Assembly (NCBI GenBank): GCA_963965975.1
Contig: OZ014415.1
Coordinates: forward strand, 5,337,001-5,401,000
From: Xestospongia bergquistia
Lineage: Eukaryota > Porifera > Demospongiae > Haplosclerida > Petrosiidae
Length of the DNA: 64,000 bases
Direction of reading: 5' to 3'
How positions within the stretch are numbered: the first letter of the stretch is position 1; each line of letters opens with the position of its first letter. The notes under the pieces were generated by a model, which made no database searches, was not told where the DNA came from, and saw only the letters and a list, made by a program, of their open reading frames with translations. A program made the position numbers and the translations under genes. Shown piece after piece: positions 37,082 to 64,000 of this stretch.

Positions 37082-40000
37082 TTACTGATCTCTGTTTTGT
37101 TCAAGCTAAAAAAGGGTCAATAGCAAGAATTATTGAATATGTGCTTACTTGCTGAAGTATAATTTTCACACAGTGGTTCTGTATTAACATTGTATTTGGT
37201 AACATTACATTAGTTACTGGACTACGACGATTCCCCTCACTAAACCATGATATGATAGCAGATCTCTCATAAGTATGACCATCTGTAAAGTGCCAAGTTA
37301 TGCAATTAGTATTCAAAACTAATGAAATGAGTAAGTACCTGTTGCTATTACTGGATCCTTAAATAACTCTTGAGTGATAGGACACTTCAAATGACATTCT
37401 ATAATACATGAAATTAATAAAATTATGAATTGCATCTTATCACGTACCAATGCTGTTATCTCTTTCAGGAGTAGAAATATTCTGAACAGTTTTAACAAGC
37501 TGGGATAATTTTGTCACTATAATGTGGAAAAAAGAGAGAAAAATTGTTACAAGTGAAATTTAGCTTTGGAACACAGTTATGTACATTTAAGAGACACATC
37601 TTTGTAGTGCCATAAGGAGAATGTCTCCAATCCATGTAAACTTACATTTGATTACTTATAACTGGAACCCTATCTCCTAAACCTCAACTACACTCTAACC
37701 CTGTGACATTACTGGACAAGTAAAACATTTAATAACATTTAACATCTCATATCCAAATCAACCAAGTTATTCTATTGTTGTATGTAATTATCAAAGATGG
37801 CAATTATGTCTTTATCAACACTACACAAGTATGAAGTTAGTTATTCCCTAGGCTCTCTTAGTTACTATAAACACTTCTGTTTTATATGCTAAAATCATCA
37901 GCCTATGTACTATAAGATTTAGAAGTAGTCTGTGTGGGTCTAATAAAACCTTTACATGCACACTTGAGTTCTATTGCAACAACTCTTGGGGTTATAAAAT
38001 TGTATAAATCCATATACTTTACTACACGTGTATTTGTACCTTCATCACTTTGATCTCCTTTAAGACTACATTGACTATCAACAACAGAGCTAAGCCATGT
38101 ACAGACATCATTGAAAGCCTGTTTAGGGAGGACTGCTACTTCTGTCTCCTGCTCCTAATATGAAAGAGTAAGAATTGAAAGGCTCCTCAATTGTGTTAAT
38201 ACTGAAGTCAGGAAAATCACTTTCAGCATTTAGAAATGTAATATATACATGTCAAATCTCACTTGAGGAGGTGCTGATGGTATAGGACCCAAACTTGATT
38301 CGCTGGTAGCTAGGCGATTTTCAACTATTTACAACAAGATTACACTTGGGTCATTTAACATATCATTTTACCTTCTGATTCGAATAGTGCCCATATTTTT
38401 AATAACTTATCATTAGAGGTGGATGCTATCTTCTTACCGTCAGGAGAAAAACAACAATATGTCACATATCTATAGAGAAACAACCAGAATTCAGAACTAA
38501 AATTTTCAACCTTATACCTTGAATGAGCATCAATTTTCTTCACAACTCTCCCATCTTCCTATGTAATTAATTTATCATTATATTACATGTAGAACAAATA
38601 TAATGCAAATCTAAGTACATGTACATGTATGATGCACTCACAACATTCCAAACAATGACAGTCTTATCAGCAGATCTGTTATGGAATAATAGAAATTACA
38701 GTGGTGATACCACACAACATAATAACCCATAGTACACACAAAATTACCATATACATTTAGTTTCACTGTAGGTATGTAAGTAACAGAATCTGGACTTGGG
38801 CAGTGTGGTTAAGCTAGTAGTAGACCTACCAATCATTTCACTCTTAAGCTTTATAGATAAAATTACTAAATGCTAAGGAAATCAAGGCAATGGTTGCCTT
38901 ATTTTAATAAAATAAAGTCGTTCAGTTGCTGTTTATACACGTACATTGTTTATTATGTACATTATATATAACGTATACTCCCAGCAGCATCATTTACTTT
39001 TAAAATTACATTTAGATACAGGCTGGCATTTCATAGGATGTGGAAGGTGTGGGTTGTTAGTGGTTAAGTTCTTATAATGCACGAAATATACCTACACATG
39101 TGTGGATGCCTACTGAGGTTCCAATGTGAGAGTTCTTATGTGCAATGTGTAATGTTTGGGCTGAGAGTTTCTCCGTTTTAGGAGATTTAGTTCTTCAAGA
39201 TTATTCAGTTTTTTCACAAATAACACATTGACTTAAAGCTCCTGGAATTTTGGAAAACATGAGGTGAGTCTAGTTCAAATATCTTTTATGATGATATTAA
39301 TGTCTTTCGTATGATATGATGAGACATTGAGGTATATATACACTATAAACTAACCCAGTAATTATGTGCTCAAAATTTGGTGAAAACTGACAACTGTACA
39401 CAGCTGAACTGTGCCCTTGTAAAGAGCGGGTCAATTTAATAATCTCCTCTATAGTAAATAACATTAATTTTTTACATTTTGAAATCTAATTTAAATCTCC
39501 TTACTGCTAGATAACTGAACAGTCCAGAGCTTCACAACAGAGTCCTGACCGGCAGTAGCCAGTAAGAATGTATTTTCACTGGAATAAGAACATGCAAATG
39601 TGCACCAGCTGACACCCATATCGTGTGCAAAGACCTTCTTGAGACATTTGTTTGCAAATACATCTGATAATATGATTTCTCCACTGCTACCACCAGATAC
39701 AAGTAACCATCCCACAGAAGCAAAAGAACAACAGTTAACACTAGAAAAAGAATGGTAGCTTTAAACAAGATTACACATGTAAAACATTGGTTGTCTTGAT
39801 GCTGACACGAGAATAGTGGCACAAGATGTTTAAAAAGCAATTTAGTAGTTAAAACTTTATCAGTCATGCCAGGCAGAAAACAGCTTGTAGAAACTAAATG
39901 TATGAGTAGCCGCAAATGGTTTGAAGCTATAAAACAGAAATGTTTATAGTAAGTCCTACTAAACTTTTGGTTATTATAAACTGCCATGTAGAAATGTACT

Positions 40001-41652
40001 ATCTAATACACTGAGATATCGTTGGTGTATGGGAAAAAGTGTACTATACTATAATAACTAAATGTAGAATAATACATACTGTAAGCAAAATATAAGCATT
40101 CATTCAGTTAGATTCCTGCACTTTAGTGCCTTTCATCAGTTACTTATAAAATTGCATACAACAATAGTATTAAATGAAATAATAATTATAGAAACACAAA
40201 ATGATGTCCAAAACAACTTTAGGATGCTGAATCAAAGAGGCAGTGGAAATTTACTCATTCATTGCACAACCATTCTATGATGTAATGGGTCACAAGGTTT
40301 AAATAGAGTACTACACTGACTTTTATCAATTATAGTTGGCTAAGCATATTTCGTTGACAAGAATGTTTAAATTGTTCTCACATATTATGATAGAGAATTG
40401 ACCAAACTACCCAGAACTTCGTCTATTATGGCAAAACATGTGGACAAGCTTAATTTGATTGGCGCTGTTCAATTTGGAATGTACATGTAATATAAGTCTG
40501 GACTCCTTCTCACTTAAGGGGCGGAGTCTAGGATCAAGACTACCTTAGGACCATTTGGAATGAAACCATAACAGTTCATTATTTACAATGAGGAAACTTC
40601 ATTATATTTGGTATTTGAAAAATAAAACTTTGTTCCCTTTACTTCAACTGTTTATCATTACATAATAACTATACAACTTGATTACCTGCACTCATGTTTC
40701 CCGAACACACTGACACAATTCATAGCATTAGTATCCCAGACTCGTACAGTTTCGTCTCCTCCACTTGATGCAATAAGAGCTCCATCAGGTGAGAAACAAC
40801 ACATCTTGACACTGCCTTTATGACCAGTCAACGTACCTAAAAGTGGTAAATACAACTAAACTATCATGTATATAAATAGAATGAAAAAAGGTTTTAATAA
40901 TGAACAAAAGTGATAACCATAATGAAAGTACATATATGGTTTCATTTAGTGTAGAAAAAGGAATTTATCACTTCTATAGAAAGTAAGTAAATGATGACAA
41001 CTTGTCTTGTCCAACAGTTTTCATCTACACTGCCACTTAGAGAACACCAGGTTCATTTCATATTAAATAATTGAAGCCATTGCTAACAATCAACACTGCA
41101 TATAACAATAGAGTTTGAGGCTAAACTAAAAGTTACAAAAGAAGTGAATGGCATATGTCAATGTCATAGACAACTACCATGGCATTATGGTAGTTTAAAG
41201 TGGACAGACCCGATTCATATGACCAAATGATGATTTGAGGAAGCTGAATTACATTCATTTGTTAAGACTTCAATCAGAGCTTTATAGGAGCGGTTCTTGA
41301 GTTTCTAAATCAGACTTTAACATAAGTATTGTGAGACAAGGTGGCAAATGTGAGAATACCAATACTTTACTTTTGCCTTACCAACACTTTTCCATGTTGT
41401 AGTAGACCACAGTTTAATAGTACCATCAGATGAAGCTGAAGCTAAAAGATCACCATTTGGACTAAACACACACGAATTAACATAGTATGTATGTCCTTTT
41501 AGAGGAGATTGGGCTAGTTCTTGACCAGTATTTGTGTCCCAGATTCTGATGACTTTGTCACCACCAGCAGATGCAATGTAAGGCTGAACTGGAGACCATT
41601 CACAATGATTTACATCACCTTCGTGACCTCTATAGACATGAAGAAGTGCCAT
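37082..41652 (-). CDS. WDSUB1: WDSUB1-like WD40-repeat / U-box protein
   Basis: Predicted E3 ubiquitin ligase with a WD40 substrate-binding part and a U-box that recruits E2. Exons, 5' to 3': 41652-41382, 40836-40686, 39740-39505, 39448-39355, 38675-38642, 38558-38518, 38469-38372, 38324-38263, 38154-38040, 37516-37448, 37398-37339, 37282-37149, 37105-37082; 462 residues, phases consistent. WD repeats cover about 1-308 (GHEGDVNHCEWSP, DKVIRIWD, GHTYYVNSCVFSP, DGTIKLW, GHKGSVKMCCFSPDG, DETVRVWD, GHSSAVYSCQFSP, DKTVIVWN). The U-box at about 392-455 has CPITQELFKDPVIAT and DGHTYERSAIISWF. The linker of roughly 70-80 residues between them is too short for the SAM domain found in vertebrate WDSUB1; only AFNDVCTWLSSVV resembles a SAM start. 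The exon 39448-39355 has no long open frame of its own but is needed to keep phase and restores a WD repeat. Confidence 0.88.
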
Positions 41653-41821
41653 ACTCAGTATTTAGGGTGTAGGTAGTTTGAGGGCGGGGCTTATAAGGTC
41701 TGGGGGCGTGTTTCCAGTTTCCAGGTTGTTTTTTGTTTTGCATTTTTGGTCGACCCACAAGTGGAGTTCATCTTTTTGTCAGGTACATGATAGATCTGTT
41801 GTTTAGAAAGAAGCAAAATAA
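41653..41821. promoter_or_regulatory. Short shared promoter between WDSUB1 and NOX5
   Basis: 169 bases separate the two divergent ATG codons. The WDSUB1-proximal half contains GGGCGGGGC (about 41682) and GGGGGCG (about 41702), GC-box-like motifs in otherwise AT-rich DNA. No TATA box is evident. Confidence 0.55.
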
Positions 41822-44800
41822 ATGGAGTTAGGTGAACCAGAAATTATATTTGTTCGTTCAGATCAGGCATCTCCTCCTACCCAAGCTCACCTGGATACTG
41901 GGGAAGTGTCTCGAACTTTAGAATGGTTTAGAGAAGTACTGTTGGTTGTTGCTAAAGATGGTATTATCACTGTAAAAGAACTCAAAAATGTAGTGAAGGG
42001 AAACAAAGTAAGATTTATTCCACGCTCCATAATTATGTTTTATATGCAGTGTTTGCCTTGCACAGCAAAATTAGATAAATGCAGCTGTTCAGCATAAAAG
42101 TATAAGGTCGTGTTTAGAGTGCTGCTAATAGAATATTGCACTTTAATGGGAAATTAAGACCTTAAATGTTGAAACCTAAATGTATTAACTTCACATTGAA
42201 ATACAATGTATTGTTATTGGCACTCTAGCCATTTCTTAAAACTAAACTTGAGCATTTGTTACATAATTTTTGCACACACAACTTATAACTTAGTCATTGA
42301 TCTCACACTGCTCTAGACACCTTGTACATAACTTTCTGCACTTTTTATTTAGTTTGCTCTTTGCTATCTTCAAGTTTCTTGAATTGCTAATTGTAAACTA
42401 GTATTTCCTCTGTGGATACAACAAAATACTGTTCTTGCATACCTGTGGCTCTGGTAAAACAATTATTGCATTCCTACCCTTGACCGAACCATAAGCATGT
42501 ATTATTATAGAATCTAAGGTGGGATTGATGCAATGTCTGGACTCGTAATAAGACACTCCACTTATAGTAAGCAAGCCTCAAATTCATCGAAAGAATTCTG
42601 TTTACTCTTCTTTTAAGAGAACTTTCATTATCTGTTTTGAGGTCAACTTTACCAATGGATCCAAAATTGAGTGATTTAAAGGACTTAGGTAGCTTTGATC
42701 TGACAGCATATTTGGCTACATTGTACTTAGATAATGGTCGTGGTTGTTTATGAAGAAGGAACTAGCCATTTAAGCACTTAGGTTCAAATATAAACCTGCT
42801 AGGAGGGTTTTGTCAGCTTAGTATGAGTTGGTTCATCAGATGTCATATCAATAGTAATTCTGCCAACTCAAGAATTTGTAAGGTGGTGCCCTTCTGATGA
42901 TTCCTCATTGGCAAGTTTATACAATGCATATAAAACTCTGAACTCATAATTAATTAATATTAGTAGTAATTAGGTATTACCCATTTCCCCGGAGGGCTAA
43001 AAATATGACAAACAGACACAGTTTCATGCCATTGATTGCTCTTTATTGTGACTCACTCAGGCTCACCCAAATTATATTATATTTTGTTTTTAGGATTTTG
43101 CTGAAAATCTCTTCTGGCTTTTTGATACTGATCAAAGTGACAATATTACCCTTCAGGAACTTATAGGAGGTTTGAGTCGTCTCACTGTGTAAGTTAAGTT
43201 AGGTGGATAATTGCCAAATAGTCTAAAATGTCAATCTTATATATTCTATTTATGTTAATAGTAAAGGAAAGAAGAAAAAAATATTACAGTGGTTTGAGAA
43301 AACATTTGCTATAGTTTCTGGAGAAGATAATCTGCTACAACTGGATGAGTTTGAAAATGCATTACAAATAAATGGCGTATGGATATATTTTATCAGACAA
43401 CATATCTGATTTATTTATATTTTTTCTTAGTTTGTTGAAAGACTATTTCAATTGATGGATAATGGCAATGCTGGAAAGCTAACCATACCAGAAGTTCTAG
43501 ATTGTTTAGGGAAATTGACCTGGTAGCCAAACACATTAAGCTATAACCCAATATACCTCCCTCCCTTATACTAGTACGGACAAAGATGCAAACTGGCTAT
43601 CATGGTTTGAACAGAAGTTCTCTAATATTGCTGGAACTAATCGACAAATTGACTTCGATGAATTCAAGCGAGCATTTAATGTATCACATGTTAGTATTAA
43701 AACTTTGTGCCACAATATATGACATTATTAATTTTATTCTTTATAACCAGTCAACTTTCTTTGCTGAACGGTTTTTTCATTTATTTGACATTGACAACAG
43801 TGGGACTATTAGCTTAAGAGAACTGATGGATGGTTTGACAATTTTAACACAAGGTACAAGAGTAGAGAAGTTACGTTTTCTTTTTCGAGTATATGATGTT
43901 GATGGTAAGGAATTACAATTGTATTTAACTATATTTTGAGCATTTTTAGAATTTAATAATGACATTAACTCTTTAGGTAATGGTCTAATTGATTTTGAAG
44001 AATTGAGAACTGTCCTTAAATCATGCATGGATGAAAGTGCTCTCAAATTAAGTGATGACAATTTGGATGAATTAACAAGGTAAAATAAACTACTTCAATT
44101 ACATAATAATAGGTATAAAATTGTTGTTGTCATCATTAGAGCACTTTTTGAGGATGCAGATATTGATGGCAATGGCAGTATAACTTTTGATGAGTTACAA
44201 GCTGAACTGGAAAAGCACCCAGATGTTATAGAGAATCTTACAATAAGGTACTATCATAATCTAATTGTATCAATTATGCACGTTCTCTTCTATAGTGCAG
44301 CTAATTGGCTAAAACCCCAAGTCTTAAAGAAAAAGAAAAGGTGTCTTGACTACTTTCCTAGTTGGATGAGATGGACATATATAAGGAACAATCTGTCATT
44401 AGTCTTCTTTGTGGTACTCTTTGCATCTATTAATGTTGTGCTGTTTATTGATGCTGCTGTTAGGCATAGAGAGAAAGGTTAATAACATTCATATACTTGT
44501 ATTGTTGAGGATAGTTGGCTTAACATCTGAAGAAAGCTTTATATGACATATTCAGCACAACTTGTAACTTATCATTATAATTCGCTGTAATTATAGGGTT
44601 TTTAGTTTCTATTGCTCGTGGATGTGGACAATGCCTAAACTTTACTCCTGTTGTCGTCTTGATTTTAATGATGAGAAAAGCAATGACATGGCTTCGCTCA
44701 ACAAGACTATCCAATCTCTTTCCATTAGATCATTACATAGAACTTCACAAGATGACAGGCTATGTTATATTCTTTTTCTCTATGTGTCATTTTTTAGCAC

Positions 44801-46602
44801 ACTTGGCTAATTTCAGTGAGATTATAATAAATGTGACATGTTTAATTTTTCCCTCAAAGGCCGTATAGAAATACAGAATATTGAAACCAACTACACTATG
44901 TGGATGTATCTTTTTGGAGTTGGTAGTGATCTTGGTTGGGTTTTTGGTACTGCTGGGCTTACTGGATTAATATTGTTGATCATTTTGATAATAATGATCA
45001 TTTGTTCATTACCTGTTATACGTCGTAAAGGGAAATTTGAGGTGTTTTATTGGACACACAACCTTTTCATAGTTTGGTACATTGTTCTTATATTACATGG
45101 ACCCCACTTTTGGAAATGGTTCATTGGTCCTGCGTTGTTTTATATATTTGAGCGTATTCTCCGATCTAAGATAATCAAACTAGTTCGATATGGAAGAACT
45201 TACATCCAAGAGGGAATTCTGCTACCATCTAAAGTTAGTAAGGGTAAAGTTAAATTGATTGATTTTAACTTTACATCAGGTGGTACATCTGGTTATCTCT
45301 AGACCCACCAACTTTTCTTTTCAACCTGGAGACTATGTATTTGTTCAAATACCTTGTATAGCTAAATATGAGTGGCATCCTTTTACAATTAGCTCTGCTC
45401 CTGAGCAACAGGGTGTTTTTTGGCTGCATATTCGATCTGTTGGAACATGGACTAAAAAACTATATGAGTACTTTGAAATGAAAAATAAGGAGAAAATTAA
45501 AGGTAGTTAGATGAAGATTAATAATTGTGCCATTGTCATGTAGGTATTCTACCTCTACAACTACTTACTCAACCTCAAAAACATTTAAATCCATCAAGAA
45601 AAGTTGCTCCTATGTTAGATGGATCTCTAGAAGAGGAAGACACCCACCCATTAGCCCCAGCTACTGAAACTACTGATTTTCATAGGCAAAGTTTCTCACA
45701 TATGCATTTTGAACCTGTTATTATCAATGTTCAAGTAGAAGATGAAGATATTAATGCTGTACAGGTAATTAATTTATGTCATAGATAAATTATATACCTA
45801 CTACCATTAGGTGTTCATTGATGGACCATATGGATCACCCTCTGTACATATATTTCAAGCTGAGCATGCTGTATTGATTGGGGCTGGTATTGGAGTCACA
45901 CCATTTGCTTCTATTCTCCAAAGTATCATGATAAGGTATCGAAATGCTAGACAAGTGTGTCCCAGGTGTAATCATAGCTGGACAGGAAGCATTCCATCCT
46001 CAGTCATGAGACTACGGAAGGTCAGTAATAGTATAGCTGCTGACCTGTTGGTTGGTATGTAACATACATATAGCTTTCTAAATTCTATGTGTTAAACATT
46101 ATTTAGCAAAATAGTCAGTGGGTCAATCGCGGTTATCATAATACATCATTTTTGAATAGGTGGATTTCTTTTGGATTAATAGACATCAAAAATATTTTGA
46201 ATGGTTTATAAGTCTCCTCAGTCAATTGGAAATAGAACAAACTGAACAGGATGGATTTGATCGATTCCTTGACATGCATATGTACATGACCTCAGCTCTT
46301 AGAAAAACAGATATGAAGGGAATTGGCTTACAGATGGCATTGGATTTGATTCATAAAAAGGAAAAGAGAGACCTCATTACAGGATTAAAAACTCGTACCC
46401 AAGCAGGTCGTCCAAATTGGGAGAAGGTGATTTATTCATTCAGTTGCTTATGTTGTTGACTGTTTATTAGGTATTTCAACAATTAGATAACGAAAGGCGC
46501 GGAAAAATAACTGTTTTCTATTGTGGAATGCCATCTCTTGGTAGAATACTAAGGGAGAAATGTGTTCAATATGGATTTGAATTCAGAAAAGAAAACTTTT
46601 AA
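41822..46602 (+). CDS. NOX5: NOX5-type calcium-regulated NADPH oxidase with expanded EF-hand region
   Basis: Integral membrane flavocytochrome that passes electrons from NADPH through FAD and two hemes to oxygen. Exons: 41822-42007, 43094-43188, 43262-43376, 43431-43522, 43575-43689, 43751-43904, 43977-44079, 44140-44247, 44296-44477, 44597-44815, 44860-45233, 45280-45502, 45544-45764, 45811-46020, 46160-46426, 46471-46602; 931 residues, longer than the roughly 740-765 of human NOX5. The N-terminal 320 residues carry eight EF-hand-like units; canonical loops are DTDQSDNITLQE, DIDNSGTISLRE, DVDGNGLIDFEE and DIDGNGSITFDE. The heme-binding membrane region follows, with His in HYIELHKMTGY and in the MCHFLAHL and HNLFIVWYIVLILHGPHFW helices. 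FAD motif is HPFTISSAPE; NADPH motifs are DGPYGSP, GAGIGVTPFASIL and CGMPSLGRIL; the C-terminus ends ENF as in NOX5. A Pro/Glu/His-rich loop (exon 45544-45764) lies between the FAD and NADPH parts, where NOX5 has a calmodulin-related insert. The intron 45234-45279 is only 46 nt. Confidence 0.95.
42008..43093 (+). other. First intron of NOX5, no recognisable content
   Basis: This 1.1 kb intron is AT-rich. I see no exon with WF/EF-hand-like sequence in it, and no repeat with clear ends. Confidence 0.6.
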
Positions 46603-47788
46603 AGTTAAATCAAGTAGTGTACTTTATCCTGTGCATTCATCATTAAGTAATATTTTATTAATCAAATAGTGAACAAATCAATTTCATAATGCACATTAAA
46701 AAATTATAAAGGAGAAATGAAGGATCAAGGATCAAGACATGTCCTAGTTGTGTCAAAAAGTAGATATTGCAAAACTATTTTTAAAAAAAATATTGTTTAG
46801 TCCTATACATTCATGCTTTATAATAGACAGAGAACAGTGATACAAGCACTCAAAAATATACTTACATAAGGACTGAAAAGAACACATCTTCGTTCATGTC
46901 ATTACGCCCATTTCAAAGGTAAAATACAGATTACTACATATGAGGTTTCAGTCATAACATTTATACAAAACTGTCTTTCCTTGATTACAGGAATGTAACC
47001 AGCCATATGGGACTGTGGCATCAGTACATTAAAACAGGAGTGTCTTCTCATTTTTCTGTTGTAAAAGAGAGATTGACTTAAGTGTTCTGTTGTTAGTTGC
47101 TCTTAGCCAAACCAATAGTTTTGTTGAAATGAATACCAGTTCTTTTAAACGGCTGACTAGACCTATTACTAGATAAAACTAGCATCATATTTATTGTTAT
47201 ACGTAATTAACACCAACAAAATCACAAGACTCTTTGTATAGTAGTACATTTAAGTTGTAATTTAGCAGTCGTTCCAGTTAGTTTTTTTTAGTTTTACATG
47301 TTATGAATGCTAAGATTAAGACTTACTACTGCCATGCACAATGTTACTCTAAGAAAGATACTGTTGAACAAGAGCATATAGTAAAAATGACTAACAGAAG
47401 ACACCCCATAGAATTTGACAGGATTCTTAAATGTCCAGACTAAGGTAGAAGACACATTAATAGTCTGAATACTAATTATAAAGTTAGTGCTAACTTCACA
47501 GGTGATCAAATATGGACTTCCTCCATCCATCACAGCAATTACTTTGACCATTTAGATTATGCAGATACTTAACAAGCTACAGCCTGTTGTTTTTTGCTGC
47601 ATACTTGAAAGCCCTCTACTTAATTGGTCCTTTGGTATAGCTGCTGTAGTGATTAGAGGAACAATCGTTAATTGTTGCCATAGTTTGATGAAAAGTACTC
47701 ATTGTATTAAATTCATATCAATAGAGACTAATAATGAGTGAAATAATGAATACATGGCTGTTGATAAAAGTAAGTACTCTAATTTTCT
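46603..47788. other. Convergent intergenic region, NOX5 and ATR 3' ends
   Basis: It holds the 3' UTRs of both neighbours. An ATTAAA at 46695-46700 (plus) is a candidate NOX5 polyadenylation signal. A minus-strand open frame of 85 codons (47294-47551) has no recognisable motif and lies downstream of the ATR stop, so I do not call it. Confidence 0.5.
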
Positions 47789-63742
<15,954 letters not shown>

Positions 63743-64000
63743 CTACAATAAACAAACATAGTACCAAAAATTATACTAGAAAAGTGTTGCATATATATAA
63801 CCAGGATATAATAATTAGGCAGGAAGGAGTGTGAAACTCTCATTCAACTAGTTAATATACCAGGTAGAATTTCAGGTATTGTCTTATCATATGTAGATCA
63901 ATTACTTACAAATATTAATATTGTGATTGTGGACAAGCTTATACATAAACATCATCTGAACAATATGGCTTCATACTATACTGCTTCTTAATTATAAGTA

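Noticed and set aside
39532-39987. 151-codon minus-strand open frame
   Set aside because: Overlaps the WD40 exon 39740-39505 in another frame and extends into an intron; the WD frame is supported by motifs and splice phase.
47294-47551. 85-codon minus-strand open frame downstream of the ATR stop
   Set aside because: Lies in the ATR 3' UTR region, no recognisable motif and no splice signals joining it to a gene.

Overview
This is a eukaryotic, almost certainly animal, nuclear window. It is AT-rich and packed with intron-rich genes whose introns follow GT-AG rules. It holds no bacterial-style operons and I saw no RNA genes. The gene set (an RFX1/2/3-type factor, SMC2, a Ras-like GTPase, a ZC3H10-like protein, YTHDC1, WDSUB1, NOX5, ATR), the compact spacing and the short introns suggest an early-branching metazoan such as a demosponge. 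The species is inference; the gene identities are read from the proteins.

Layout, left to right. (1) 28-250: last exon of an unidentified + strand gene, then about 4.4 kb without recognisable genes. (2) 10718-4706 (-): RFX transcription factor, 15 coding exons, 744 codons, with a probable 5' non-coding exon near 11426 and a possible internal promoter near 9.1-9.4 kb. (3) 11753-23362 (+): complete SMC2, 29 exons, 1213 residues. (4) 23790-25139 (+): Ras-like GTPase. (5) 26946-25309 (-): intronless seven-finger CCCH protein of ZC3H10 type. (6) 27089-36908 (+): YTHDC1-like m6A reader with two possible C-termini. (7) 41652-37082 (-): WDSUB1-like WD40/U-box protein. (8) 41822-46602 (+): NOX5-type calcium-regulated NADPH oxidase with an enlarged EF-hand region. 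(9) 63742 (running off the right edge) to 47789 (-): C-terminal part of the ATR checkpoint kinase, at least 37 exons, ending in the FATC domain.

The genes alternate orientation. Three divergent pairs (RFX/SMC2, ZC3H10-like/YTHDC1, WDSUB1/NOX5) start within a few hundred bases of each other and probably share promoters. Tail-to-tail pairs (Ras/ZC3H10-like, YTHDC1/WDSUB1, NOX5/ATR) nearly touch. The proteins belong to different pathways (transcription, chromosome condensation, signalling, RNA modification reading, ubiquitin ligation, superoxide production, DNA damage response), so I see no functional cluster.

Exon coordinates were derived by hand from splice sites, reading frame and family resemblance. 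For RFX, SMC2, Ras, YTHDC1, WDSUB1 and NOX5 the summed exon lengths are divisible by three and the phases agree at every junction. The most interesting observations are a threefold tandem EF-hand exon module in NOX5, a parallel threefold finger-pair expansion in the ZC3H10-like protein, RFX-binding-site-like palindromes beside an alternative start of the RFX gene itself, a choice of C-termini in YTHDC1, loss of the SAM domain in WDSUB1, and three non-autonomous inverted-repeat elements in introns.
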